Assembly: GCF_036237275.1 (NCBI RefSeq)
Contig: NZ_CP108352.1
Coordinates: 5,022,001 to 5,086,000, forward strand
Length of the DNA: 64,000 bases
Origin: Streptomyces sp. NBC_01353
Lineage (GTDB): Bacteria > Actinomycetota > Actinomycetes > Streptomycetales > Streptomycetaceae
Direction: 5' to 3'
The position numbers were made by a program, and so were the translations under genes. A model generated the notes under the pieces. That model did not search any database and had not been told where the DNA came from. It saw only the letters and a program-made list of their open reading frames with translations. Position 1 is the first letter of the stretch, and each line of letters opens with the position of its first letter. Positions 1-7,583 of the stretch are shown piece by piece.

Positions 1-641
1 CACACGGTCCACAGGGCGCTGAAGCCGCCCAGCTTCGCCATGACGGCGACGAGCATCGCGATGCCGGCGAAGAACTGGATGATGAACTGCCCGAGTTCGG
101 TGAGCGCGTCGGCCCACAGGCCGCCGACCGTGCAGTAGATACCGGTGATCACGCCGGTGATGAGAATGCCCTGGTTGAGGGAGATCCCGGTGAAGACGGA
201 GAGCAGGGTGGCGATCGCCGCCCACTTCGCGCCCACGTCGACGATCTTCAGCAGCACCCCGGACCAGGCGAGGGCCTGCTGCGTGGGGAGGTTGTACCGG
301 TTCTTCAGATACTCCAGCGGCGAGGCGACATGGAGCCGTGAGCGCAGCCGGTTGAGGCGGGGCGCGAAGAGATGGGCGCCGATGGCGATGCCGATCGCGA
401 TGGGGAAGGACCAGGTGACATAGGACGTGACACCGTATGTGTAGGCGATGCCGGCGTATCCGGTGAACATCACCGCGCTGTAGCCGGACATGTGGTGGGA
501 GATGCCGGAGAGCCACCAGGGCATCTTCCCGCCGGCGGTGAAGAAGTCGGAGACGTTGTCCACGCGCTTGTGGGACCAGACGCCGATCGCGATCATCACG
601 CCGAAGTAGCCGATGAGCACGGCCCAGTCGAGACTGTTCAT
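1..641 (-). CDS. Sodium:solute symporter (SSS family), 3' end outside window
   Basis: Partial gene. The N-terminal 213 residues are in the window and the C-terminus runs off the left edge. The reading begins MNSLDWAVLIGYFGVM and continues through several hydrophobic helices, with SDFFTAGGKMPWW and SGYSAVMFTGYAG segments typical of the SGLT/PutP-like symporter fold. The family uses a Na+ gradient to import sugars, vitamins, amino acids or similar solutes. The substrate cannot be told from this part. The start at 641 is preceded by GGAGGGGG, 5 nt upstream of the ATG. No partner gene is visible inside the window. Confidence 0.85.
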   Translation of the reverse strand, partial: MNSLDWAVLIGYFGVMIAIGVWSHKRVDNVSDFFTAGGKMPWWLSGISHHMSGYSAVMFTGYAGIAYTYGVTSYVTWSFPIAIGIAIGAHLFAPRLNRLRSRLHVASPLEYLKNRYNLPTQQALAWSGVLLKIVDVGAKWAAIATLLSVFTGISLNQGILITGVITGIYCTVGGLWADALTELGQFIIQFFAGIAMLVAVMAKLGGFSALWTV

Positions 642-791
642 TGAGCCCCCTCCAGGGGTCCGGTCCGCCTTGTGAACGCCGTTCATGGTGTGGTGAGTTG
701 GCGGGCCAGGACAACGCGGTGGAGGGTCAAGAGCAAGTAAAATCGTTCTCCTTGCTGACCTGCGTTCATATCTCTGAATACAGATGAGGGC

Positions 792-832
792 AAAAAGGGC
801 CGCACGGTACGCCGTCGCGTACCGTGCGGCCC
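792..832 (-). terminator. Intrinsic terminator after the SDR gene
   Basis: A 16-bp perfect stem (GGGCCGCACGGTACGC at 797-812 with its complement at 817-832) encloses a 4-nt loop. On the minus strand it is followed by TTTTTG. It lies directly downstream of the SDR stop codon. Confidence 0.85.
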
Positions 833-851
833 GGTCTCCGCCCGCAGGGTG

Positions 852-1634
852 CTACCGCATCAGCTCTCCCGCGTTGACGAGCAGCGACTGCCCCGTGATC
901 GCCCGCGCCCGGTCCGAGACCAGGAACGCCGCCGCCTCCGCCACGTCCCCGTCCGTCGCCAGCTCGGGCAGCGCCATCCGCTCCGCGAGCCGCGCCAGCA
1001 CCTCGTCCTCGGCCACCCCCTCCGTGTGCGCGGTGAACTGGACGTACGCCTGGACCGGCGGGCCCCACATCCACCCCGGCAGCACGGTGTTGACCCGGAT
1101 CCGGTGCGGCCCCAGCTCCCGCGCCATCGAGTACATCGCCGAGGTCAGCGCCCCCTTCGAGGCCGCGTACGCCGCCTGCCGCACCTGCGAGGGGGCGGCC
1201 ACGGCCGACTGTGTACCGATCAGGACCACCGACCCTCCCCGCTCCTTCAGCGCCGGCAGGCAGGCCCGGGTCATCCGCAGCGTGCCGAGCAGATTGACGT
1301 CCAGGACCCTCTGCCAGGTGGCGAAGTCCGCGTCCTCGATCCCGCCGAAGTAGCTGTCCCAGGCGGCGACGTGGACCACCGCGTCGATCGCGCCGAACCG
1401 CTCCAGCGCCAGCGCGGCGAGAGCCTCGCACTGTGCCTCGTCGGTGATGTCGGTGGCCCGGTGGGCGGTCTGCCGCCCGCCGGGGTCGATCTCGGCCGCC
1501 GACTTGGCGAGGTTGGCCTCGGTGCGCGCACCGAGGACCGCGTTGCCGCCGTCCCGCGCCACCGTCTCGGCGATCCGGTGACCGAGTCCGGCACCGACAC
1601 CCGACACGACCACGGTCTTTCCCTGAAGCAGCAT
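852..1634 (-). CDS. Short-chain dehydrogenase/reductase (SDR)
   Basis: A 260-residue classical SDR, normal length for the family. It predicts a cytoplasmic NAD(P)-dependent oxidoreductase on a Rossmann fold. Visible features are the cofactor loop SGVGAGLG (residues 11-18), structural Asn114, catalytic Ser143, and Tyr156/Lys160 in YAASK, so the catalytic set is complete. Open frame continues upstream, but the ATG at 1634 has GGGAGG just before it and starts with the canonical beta strand (MLLQGKTVVVSG). It is divergent from the gene at 1717 with a palindromic operator between them, suggesting shared control of one catabolic step. The substrate is unknown. Confidence 0.85.
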   Translation of the reverse strand: MLLQGKTVVVSGVGAGLGHRIAETVARDGGNAVLGARTEANLAKSAAEIDPGGRQTAHRATDITDEAQCEALAALALERFGAIDAVVHVAAWDSYFGGIEDADFATWQRVLDVNLLGTLRMTRACLPALKERGGSVVLIGTQSAVAAPSQVRQAAYAASKGALTSAMYSMARELGPHRIRVNTVLPGWMWGPPVQAYVQFTAHTEGVAEDEVLARLAERMALPELATDGDVAEAAAFLVSDRARAITGQSLLVNAGELMR

Positions 1635-1662
1635 CCGGGTGCCTCCCGACTCTGGCGATCGA

Positions 1663-1679
1663 TCTGACGACCCGTCAGA
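1663..1679. promoter_or_regulatory. Palindromic operator between divergent SDR and barrel-protein genes
   Basis: TCTGACG-ACC-CGTCAGA is a perfect 7-3-7 inverted repeat in the 82-bp gap between the divergent starts at 1634 and 1717. Its size fits a dimeric repressor, for example of the TetR or GntR type. No obvious dedicated regulator gene adjoins it, so the regulator is probably elsewhere. Confidence 0.65.
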
Positions 1680-1716
1680 GTAGGAGCCTCCGGAGGACAA
1701 GGGAAGGGGTACGGGC

Positions 1717-2538
1717 ATGAGTGACGAGACGTACGCGGAGCTGGCGGCGGTAGGGCCGTACGGGGTCCACCCCGGGCACGCCCTGATCACGATGGTCGAA
1801 CCGCACCCGGGCCACGAGTACGCCTACAACCGCTGGTACGAGGACGACCACTACTACGCGGGCGCGATGGCGATGCCCTGGATGTTCGCCGGCCGCCGCT
1901 GGGTCGCCACCCGTGACCTCCAGGGACTGCGCACCCCGGAGAAGTCCGCCGTCGCCCAGCCCGTCACGGCCGGCTGCTACCTCTCCACGTACTGGGTCAC
2001 CGAGGGCCGCTACGACGAGCACATGAAGTGGACCGTCGCCATCAACAAGCGGCTCAACCGCGACGCCCGCGTCTACCGCGACCGTACGCACGTCTTCACG
2101 AGCTTCCAGGACCACGAGGCCACCGTGTACCGCGACGGGGCGGCCGGACCACGCGACTTCCACGCCCTCGACCACCCCTATCAGGGTCTGGTCCTCCAGG
2201 TCGTCGACGCCGAGGGTCCGGAGGGGCGGGCCGAGCTGCTCGAACGGCTGCGGTCGAGCGAACTGCCGAGGCGTCTTGCCGGCTCACCGGCCGCGATGGT
2301 CACCGTCTTCCGGCCGACGCCGCTGCCCGGGGACCGTATGACGTACGTGAAGCAGGTCGAGGGGGTCGACACCCGGCTGACCCTGCTGTGGTTCCTGGAG
2401 CGCGACCCGCGCGCCTGCTGGGCGGAGCACTTCGCCGACCTGGACACGGTCGGAGGCGAGTGGGGGCGGGTCGAACTGATCGCGCCGTTCATTCCGACGG
2501 TGCCGGGCACGGACCAGTACGTGGACCGACTCCGCTGA
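1717..2538 (+). CDS. Conserved hypothetical protein, probable dimeric alpha/beta-barrel (EthD-like)
   Basis: 273 residues, cytoplasmic, without signal or membrane segments. The segment YAYNRWYEDDHYYAGAMAMP (about residues 37-56) resembles the N/R-W-Y-x-x-x-H core of EthD-like ferredoxin-fold barrels. A second similar half (LTLLWFLERDP near residue 215) suggests a duplicated barrel. I do not recognise a named function. Proteins of this shape often sit beside SDR, dioxygenase or CoA genes in aromatic or terpene catabolism, which fits the divergent SDR and shared operator. GGAGGACAAGGGAAGGGG precedes the ATG. Confidence 0.6.
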   Translation: MSDETYAELAAVGPYGVHPGHALITMVEPHPGHEYAYNRWYEDDHYYAGAMAMPWMFAGRRWVATRDLQGLRTPEKSAVAQPVTAGCYLSTYWVTEGRYDEHMKWTVAINKRLNRDARVYRDRTHVFTSFQDHEATVYRDGAAGPRDFHALDHPYQGLVLQVVDAEGPEGRAELLERLRSSELPRRLAGSPAAMVTVFRPTPLPGDRMTYVKQVEGVDTRLTLLWFLERDPRACWAEHFADLDTVGGEWGRVELIAPFIPTVPGTDQYVDRLR

Positions 2539-2625
2539 GGGCATGGCCGAGCCCCCTCGGCCAGGACGGCGGACCGGTCGAGAGGGCTCTTTGCGTACGT
2601 ACTGTGGTGCTCGGAACACGCGGGC

Positions 2626-2826
2626 TCAGAGCGCCCCGTTGCTCACTTCACCGACGAAGGCGTTCCACGAGGCCGAGCCGAAAGCGATGGACGGACCCTC
2701 GGGGGCCTTGGAGTCCCGGACCGCGATCGCGGCCACGACGGGGGACTTGACTTCGATGCAGGCCCCGTTCCCGCCGGAATACGAGGACTTCGTCCAGGTG
2801 TCCGTAGCGCCCTGAATAATCGCCAT
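2626..2826 (-). CDS. DUF397 domain small protein
   Basis: 66 residues beginning MAIIQGATDTWTKSSYSG, with the family hallmark W-x-K-S-S-Y-S-x-G-x-G-x-C-I-E-V followed by a VRDSK segment. GGAGTG lies 8 nt before the ATG at 2826. Genes of this family lie next to WhiJ-like XRE regulators throughout Streptomyces and affect development or antibiotic production in known examples. One interpretation is a toxin/antitoxin-like or regulator/antagonist pair. Here the XRE partner starts upstream on the same strand (3095-3955), and the two genes are 268 bp apart. Confidence 0.85.
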   Translation of the reverse strand: MAIIQGATDTWTKSSYSGGNGACIEVKSPVVAAIAVRDSKAPEGPSIAFGSASWNAFVGEVSNGAL

Positions 2827-3094
2827 GTTCTTCACTCCGGTTCTGCCAGTAGGGTGTCGCGCCAACTCATGCTGGCGTGATCGACGCTACTCGTCGGTCC
2901 CGCCGCGTGGGGGCGGCGTTCACCCGACCGGATGGCATATTCCAACTGCGCTTCCGTTGGCACGAGTCCGGGGTGTACCGTGCGGGCCTCTTCGTCGGCG
3001 GCACCGGCCGAATGGCTGCTTTCACGGCCGAATCGGAGAATTCGGAAGGGCCGCCGCTTTCCACTCTCGACCGGCGGCTCTCACCCAGCCTTTG

Positions 3095-3955
3095 TCACCC
3101 TGCGGCGTAGCTCTTCGCAATGTCCGAAATGAACTCCCGGGTCTGCTCCACATTCAGTGCCTGTGCCCGCAGGTGCTCGTACATCACGCTGTACTTCGCG
3201 ACATCCTGGGCCTTCTCCAGATAGAGGTCGCTCGTCACACCCTCGATGTAGACGACGCTGGAGTCGGACGTGTCCGGGAATTCCAGGATCGCGTAATGTC
3301 CGCTGATGCCCGGATGCGCGCCCATCTCGAACGGCAGCACCTGCACGGTCACGTGCGGCAGATGCGACTGCTCCACGAGATGCTCCAACTGCTGGATCAT
3401 CAGCTGCTTGTTGCCGACCACCCGGCGCAGCGCACCCTCGTCGATGACCGCCCACAGTCGCAGCGGTCGCTCCCCGTCCTTGATCCGGTCCTGGCGCCGG
3501 GTGCGGACGGTGACCCGTTTGTCGATGTCGGTCGGGTTCGACTCCGGCAGCGCGCCGCTGATCACGGCCTCCGCGTAGCCGTGGGTCTGCAGCAGGCCCG
3601 GGATGATCTGGGGCTCGTACACCCGCAGGCTCTCGGCGTCCGTCTCCAGGCCGATGTAGACGCTGTACGGGATGTCACCGAAGGCATGCCACCAGCCCTG
3701 CTGGCGCGAGTCCTTGGCCATCTGCATCAGCGACTCGACGACCCGCTCGTCCTCGACCTCGTACACCCCGCAGAGGTCGCGGACATCGCGCTGACTGATG
3801 GAACGACGGCCGTTCTCGAGGCGGCTGATCTTCGACTGGGAGACGAGGAGACGCTCGGCGACCTGCTCGGCCGTCATGTTCTTCGCTTCCCGGAGCCGGC
3901 GCAGCTCCTGGCCCAATCGGCGTCGCCTGACGGTGGGGTTGACGTTGGACGCCAC
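3095..3955 (-). CDS. WhiJ-like XRE-family regulator (helix-turn-helix plus DUF5753)
   Basis: 286 residues. An N-terminal Cro/C1-type helix-turn-helix (about residues 12-68, with SQSKISRLENGRRSIS) is followed by the long Scr1/DUF5753 ligand- or partner-binding domain (about 95-280, with IPGLLQTHGYAEAV and HLPHVTVQVLPF). This is the architecture of Streptomyces WhiJ paralogues, which repress sporulation or antibiotic genes and are relieved by small partners. Its partner is the DUF397 gene just downstream. The start ATG at 3955 follows a TGCAGTTTCCGTGGCG context without a strong Shine-Dalgarno. Its targets are unknown. Confidence 0.85.
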   Translation of the reverse strand: MASNVNPTVRRRRLGQELRRLREAKNMTAEQVAERLLVSQSKISRLENGRRSISQRDVRDLCGVYEVEDERVVESLMQMAKDSRQQGWWHAFGDIPYSVYIGLETDAESLRVYEPQIIPGLLQTHGYAEAVISGALPESNPTDIDKRVTVRTRRQDRIKDGERPLRLWAVIDEGALRRVVGNKQLMIQQLEHLVEQSHLPHVTVQVLPFEMGAHPGISGHYAILEFPDTSDSSVVYIEGVTSDLYLEKAQDVAKYSVMYEHLRAQALNVEQTREFISDIAKSYAAG

Positions 3956-4154
3956 GGAAACTGCACCTCCGGCTGTCGGCTGCGTAGCTGTGAGTATCTA
4001 CTGCTTGGCAGACTGCCACCAAAGGTGTGGTGTGCGCTGGGAAATGACGACAACGCAGGGGGAACGCGGAAACGCACGTGTGCGGCTCCCGGAATGAATC
4101 CGGTCGATCCCGTGGATCCGATGGAACTAGAGGATCCGGTCGAGCTCGTGGAAC

Positions 4155-4859
4155 TCAGTGCACGGCGGTGCGCGCCATGCTGCCGTGGCGCGGCTGCTGT
4201 GGAACGCCGCCCGGGGCACTGCGGCGCGGCTGTGCGGCCACACCGTTCTGGACGTCCATCACGGCGTGTGCCACGAGTCCGCCCATGGGGTCGTGCCGGA
4301 TCAGATCGCGCAGCCGGGACCGCGACGACCGTCCTTCGTTCCCCGGGTACAGGTGCTTGCCGAGACCGACCGCGTGGGCCAGCGCCGCAAGCGCCGCGGT
4401 CCGCGGGTCCGGCGGTACGCCGGTGCGGATCGCACTGTCCAGCCGGGCTCTGATGTCCCGGCTGATAGCCGTCTCCGTCGCCTGGTAGCGAGTCGTCGGC
4501 AAAACCCCGCACATCTGGCCCTCCACGGCATGGACCATGCCGCAGCGCTCCAGGTGAGCGAGATAGATCTGGCGCAGCCCCAGTCGGGGCCCGCCGATCC
4601 AGTGGACCGCCCGAACCGGACTGCCACGCCTGCGCAGCAGCTCCAGTGCGGAGTCCAGAGTCGGATCTCCGGTCGGCCGTGGCATCACCACGGCGATACG
4701 ATCCCCGTCAGGGGCTATCCGTCCTGCCAGAGCCAGCTCCACTAGCTGTGCTCCGGCGAGGCCGAGGTCGAGCGACTGCGGCTGCGCTGTGGTACCCGTG
4801 GCCGGGTCCAGAGCGAGCAGCAGAAGCTCCTCCGGAATTGTTCTGCGGCTCCTGCCCAT
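4155..4859 (-). CDS. GOLPH3/VPS74 (GPP34) family protein
   Basis: 234 residues, predominantly helical, with the family opening TIPEELLLLALDPATG and a beta-hairpin region near TRYQATETA. GPP34 proteins bind phosphoinositides in eukaryotes. The many Streptomyces members are cytoplasmic proteins of uncertain role, several of them near developmental regulators. Nine extra codons upstream are possible, but the ATG at 4859 has GGGGAGG 5 nt before it. It sits immediately upstream, on the same strand, of the WhiJ-like gene (199-bp gap) and divergent from the carboxypeptidase gene at 5043. Confidence 0.75.
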   Translation of the reverse strand: MGRSRRTIPEELLLLALDPATGTTAQPQSLDLGLAGAQLVELALAGRIAPDGDRIAVVMPRPTGDPTLDSALELLRRRGSPVRAVHWIGGPRLGLRQIYLAHLERCGMVHAVEGQMCGVLPTTRYQATETAISRDIRARLDSAIRTGVPPDPRTAALAALAHAVGLGKHLYPGNEGRSSRSRLRDLIRHDPMGGLVAHAVMDVQNGVAAQPRRSAPGGVPQQPRHGSMARTAVH

Positions 4860-4938
4860 CCATGCCTCCCCGCGTGGATGAGTCACAGGGTGACCCCTCT
4901 CACATTCATCTGTCGAGAGCGCCTGGGTGCTTCGTGCG

Positions 4939-4967
4939 GGAACCAGTAGGTATGTCGTTCTCGTCTA
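4939..4967 (+). promoter_or_regulatory. Possible ECF-type (sigma-E-like) promoter upstream of the carboxypeptidase
   Basis: GGAAC at 4939-4943 and CGTCTA at 4962-4967 are separated by 18 nt, about 75 nt before the start of the S11 carboxypeptidase gene. The elements resemble envelope-stress ECF promoters, and a cell-wall enzyme is a sensible target. The spacing is slightly longer than usual, so this is only a candidate. Confidence 0.35.
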
Positions 4968-5042
4968 GCACGGGGGCCAACGGGTTCACACAGGACACTG
5001 ATACACGGTTCGGACGTACGCATGACGCATGGAGGAGGCACG

Positions 5043-7490
5043 GTGGCGGGCGAGTCCCCCGACAAGGCGGAGCAGCAGGAGTCTTCGCAGGAGGCTTCTG
5101 CGGGTGGCGGCGGCAGGGATCCGCGGCTGTCCGTGTTCCGTGAGTCCGCGTCCTCGTCGACGGCGTCCACGGGTTCGACGACGGGTGCCGCGACGGCGTC
5201 GCCGGTCCAGGTCGACCAGCCGACAGCCGTCTTCAAGACCCTGGCGCCGCGCACCTCGGAGGACGACGCCCCCTCCGAGGGTGCTGTGTCCGAGGAGGCC
5301 GTGTCGGAGGAGGGCGTGTCCGAGGACGAGGCGCCTCGGGACGAGGCGCCTCAGGAGGCCGCTGAGGGCGACCGTCTGCGGGCGGCGGTGGCGGCGTGGG
5401 TCGCCACCGGCGACGGGGAGGCCGAGGCCGACGGAGAGTCGGCCGGCGAGGCGGCTGACGAGGCGGCGGACGCCGACGGCGAGGACGACGCGGAGGGCGA
5501 CACTGCCGCCGCCGAGGTCGATGCCGATGTCGCCGCCGATGCCGAAGCCGAGGTCGCGGCGGACGAAGCTGACGAGGTCGAGGCCGACTCCTACGCCGGC
5601 GACGCGCCTGCCGACGACGAGCCGGCCGCGGAGGCCGCGGAGGCAGACGCGGACACCGACGCCGACCGTGAGGCCGAGAAGGCCGAGAAGGCCAGGGACT
5701 CATGGTTCGCCGCGCGCGAGTCGGCCGAGGCCGAGCCCCAGGTGGACGCCGAGTCCGCGGACGAGCCCGCCGCCGAGCCCGAGCCCGAGGACGAGCCCGA
5801 GCCGCACGACGAGCCCGAAGCGGCCCCCAAGGCCGCCGACGAGTCCGAAGCCGCCCCCAAGGCCGTCGTCGGGACCGCGGCCGACGAGTCTCCCGTCGAT
5901 CAGCCCACCACCATGTTCAGGGCCCTACGGCCGCCCGTCGTGGACCAGCCGACGACCGCGCTGAAGCTCCCGCCGCTCCCGGAGCCCCCCGCGACCCCGA
6001 AGGCCGCCGTCGAGCGCCCGAGCACGTTCGTGCCGCTCCGCGCCGATGCCGCCACCTCCAAGGCCCCTGAGGCCAGGGCACCCGAAGCCAAGGCCCCTGA
6101 GGCCAAGGCCCCGCAAGCCAAGGCGCCCGAGGCGAAGACCCCTGTGTCCCCGCCCCCGCCGTCGCTCACCGAGGCCGAGCGGACCAAGCAGCAGCCCATG
6201 CCGCCGCTGCCCCCGCTCGACCTGCTCGCGGAGCTCACGAACACCCCGCCCCCGCCGCAGACCCCCCTGCGCACCACCATGCGGCGCGTCCGGATCTGGA
6301 CCCCGCTGGTCATTCTCCTTCTGATCATCTTTGCAGTCGTACAGTTCGTCCGACCGCTCCCGCCCCCCACCCTGAAGCTCTCCGCCTCGCCCACCTTCAC
6401 CTTCGAGGGCGGCGAGCTGAACATGCCGTGGCCCACCGAGGGACAGGGCGCGGCCGAGGTCGAGGGCGTCGGTTCGCTCGGCACGTACGGGGCCCAGAAG
6501 CCCGCCCCGCTCGCGAGCGTGGCGAAGACGATGACGGCGTACGTGATCCTCCGCGACCACCCGATCAAGGGGAAGGAGACCGGCCCCGAGATCGAGATCG
6601 ACAAGAAGGCCGCGGACGAGGCCGGCGCCGAGTTCGAGTCGACGGCGGCGGTCAAGGAGGGGCAGACGTACTCGGAGAAGGAGCTGCTCCAGCTCCTCAT
6701 GATTCCGTCCGCGAACAACGTGGCCCGGCGGCTCGCCCGCTGGGACGCCGGTTCGGAGGCCGCGTTCGTCGAGAAGATGAACGCCGCAGCCAAGGACCTC
6801 GGCATGACGGACTCGGTCTACACCGACCCGTCGGGCCTGGAGTCGAGCACCGTCTCCACCCCGCAGGACCAGCTGAAGCTGGCGAAGGCGGTCATGCAGT
6901 ACGACGTGTTCCGCGAGATCGTGAACATGCCGAACCTCACCGTCGACGGCATCCCCGGCCAGATCGAGAACAACAACGCGATCGTCCTGGAGCCCGGTGT
7001 CAGTGGGATCAAGACCGGCTCCTCCACGCCCGCCGGCGGCAACCTGCTCTGGGCCGCGAACACCGTCATCGACGGCAAGCAGCGCCGGATCCTCGGCATC
7101 GTCATGGGCGCGAAGGATGCCGATCAGCTGCACAAGAAGCTCCTGCTGGCGATCGACTACAGCCTCAAGCTGATCCAGGCCGCGCAGAAGGACGTCACCT
7201 CCGCCGCCGTGGTCCGCAAGGGCCAGGTCGTCGGCCACATCGACGACGGCCTCGGCGGGACGACCCCGGTGATCGCGACCAAGGAGCTCAAGGCGATCGG
7301 CTGGCCGGGCCTGAAGGTGAACCTGGAGCTCACCGACGACGGCAAGGTCCTGCCGCACTCCGGCAAGGCGGGCGACGTCGTCGGCCAGGTGTCGATCGGC
7401 ACCGGCACCGGCAAGGTCAGCGCCCCGGTCGCCCTCCAGTCGGACCTGGTGGAACCGGGCTTCGACAAGAAGCTGACCCGTCTGGGCTGA
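5043..7490 (+). CDS. D-alanyl-D-alanine carboxypeptidase (peptidase S11) with a long acidic cytoplasmic tail
   Basis: About 815 residues from GTG 5043, which has GGAGGAGG at 5031-5038. An ATG at 5022 would add 7 residues without a ribosome site. The order is a ~410-residue low-complexity tail rich in Glu, Asp, Ala and Pro, one membrane helix (about 417-437, TPLVILLLIIFAVVQF), then an extracellular S11 domain with the serine motif SVAK (about 491), SAN (about 555) and KTG (about 656). S11 enzymes trim D-Ala from peptidoglycan pentapeptides. The tail has two imperfect Val-Asp-Gln-Pro-Thr-Thr motifs and Ala-Pro-Glu-Ala-Lys repeats, and is far longer than in ordinary DacA proteins. It may recruit cytoplasmic partners. 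Confidence 0.85.
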   Translation: MAGESPDKAEQQESSQEASAGGGGRDPRLSVFRESASSSTASTGSTTGAATASPVQVDQPTAVFKTLAPRTSEDDAPSEGAVSEEAVSEEGVSEDEAPRDEAPQEAAEGDRLRAAVAAWVATGDGEAEADGESAGEAADEAADADGEDDAEGDTAAAEVDADVAADAEAEVAADEADEVEADSYAGDAPADDEPAAEAAEADADTDADREAEKAEKARDSWFAARESAEAEPQVDAESADEPAAEPEPEDEPEPHDEPEAAPKAADESEAAPKAVVGTAADESPVDQPTTMFRALRPPVVDQPTTALKLPPLPEPPATPKAAVERPSTFVPLRADAATSKAPEARAPEAKAPEAKAPQAKAPEAKTPVSPPPPSLTEAERTKQQPMPPLPPLDLLAELTNTPPPPQTPLRTTMRRVRIWTPLVILLLIIFAVVQFVRPLPPPTLKLSASPTFTFEGGELNMPWPTEGQGAAEVEGVGSLGTYGAQKPAPLASVAKTMTAYVILRDHPIKGKETGPEIEIDKKAADEAGAEFESTAAVKEGQTYSEKELLQLLMIPSANNVARRLARWDAGSEAAFVEKMNAAAKDLGMTDSVYTDPSGLESSTVSTPQDQLKLAKAVMQYDVFREIVNMPNLTVDGIPGQIENNNAIVLEPGVSGIKTGSSTPAGGNLLWAANTVIDGKQRRILGIVMGAKDADQLHKKLLLAIDYSLKLIQAAQKDVTSAAVVRKGQVVGHIDDGLGGTTPVIATKELKAIGWPGLKVNLELTDDGKVLPHSGKAGDVVGQVSIGTGTGKVSAPVALQSDLVEPGFDKKLTRLG

Positions 7491-7495
7491 CTCGA

Positions 7496-7525
7496 CTGGG
7501 CACCCCGGTTCTCCGGGGTGCCCAG
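7496..7525 (+). terminator. Intrinsic terminator after the S11 carboxypeptidase
   Basis: A perfect 13-bp stem (CTGGGCACCCCGG, loop TTCT, complement) begins 5 nt after the stop codon and is followed by CTGTT. Confidence 0.85.
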
Positions 7526-7583
7526 CTGTTAGCGTTCCGGACATCGAGACATGCGCGAGAGGCAGCACGGGAGAGGGCCGCGA

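Noticed and set aside
2877-3110. A 77-codon frame between the DUF397 and XRE genes
   Set aside because: No ribosome site or family match. It probably reflects the promoter region of the DUF397 gene.
5925-7568. A 547-codon antisense frame over the S11 carboxypeptidase
   Set aside because: Its composition is low-complexity Arg/Val/Gly. The sense strand carries the SxxK, SxN and KTG motifs.
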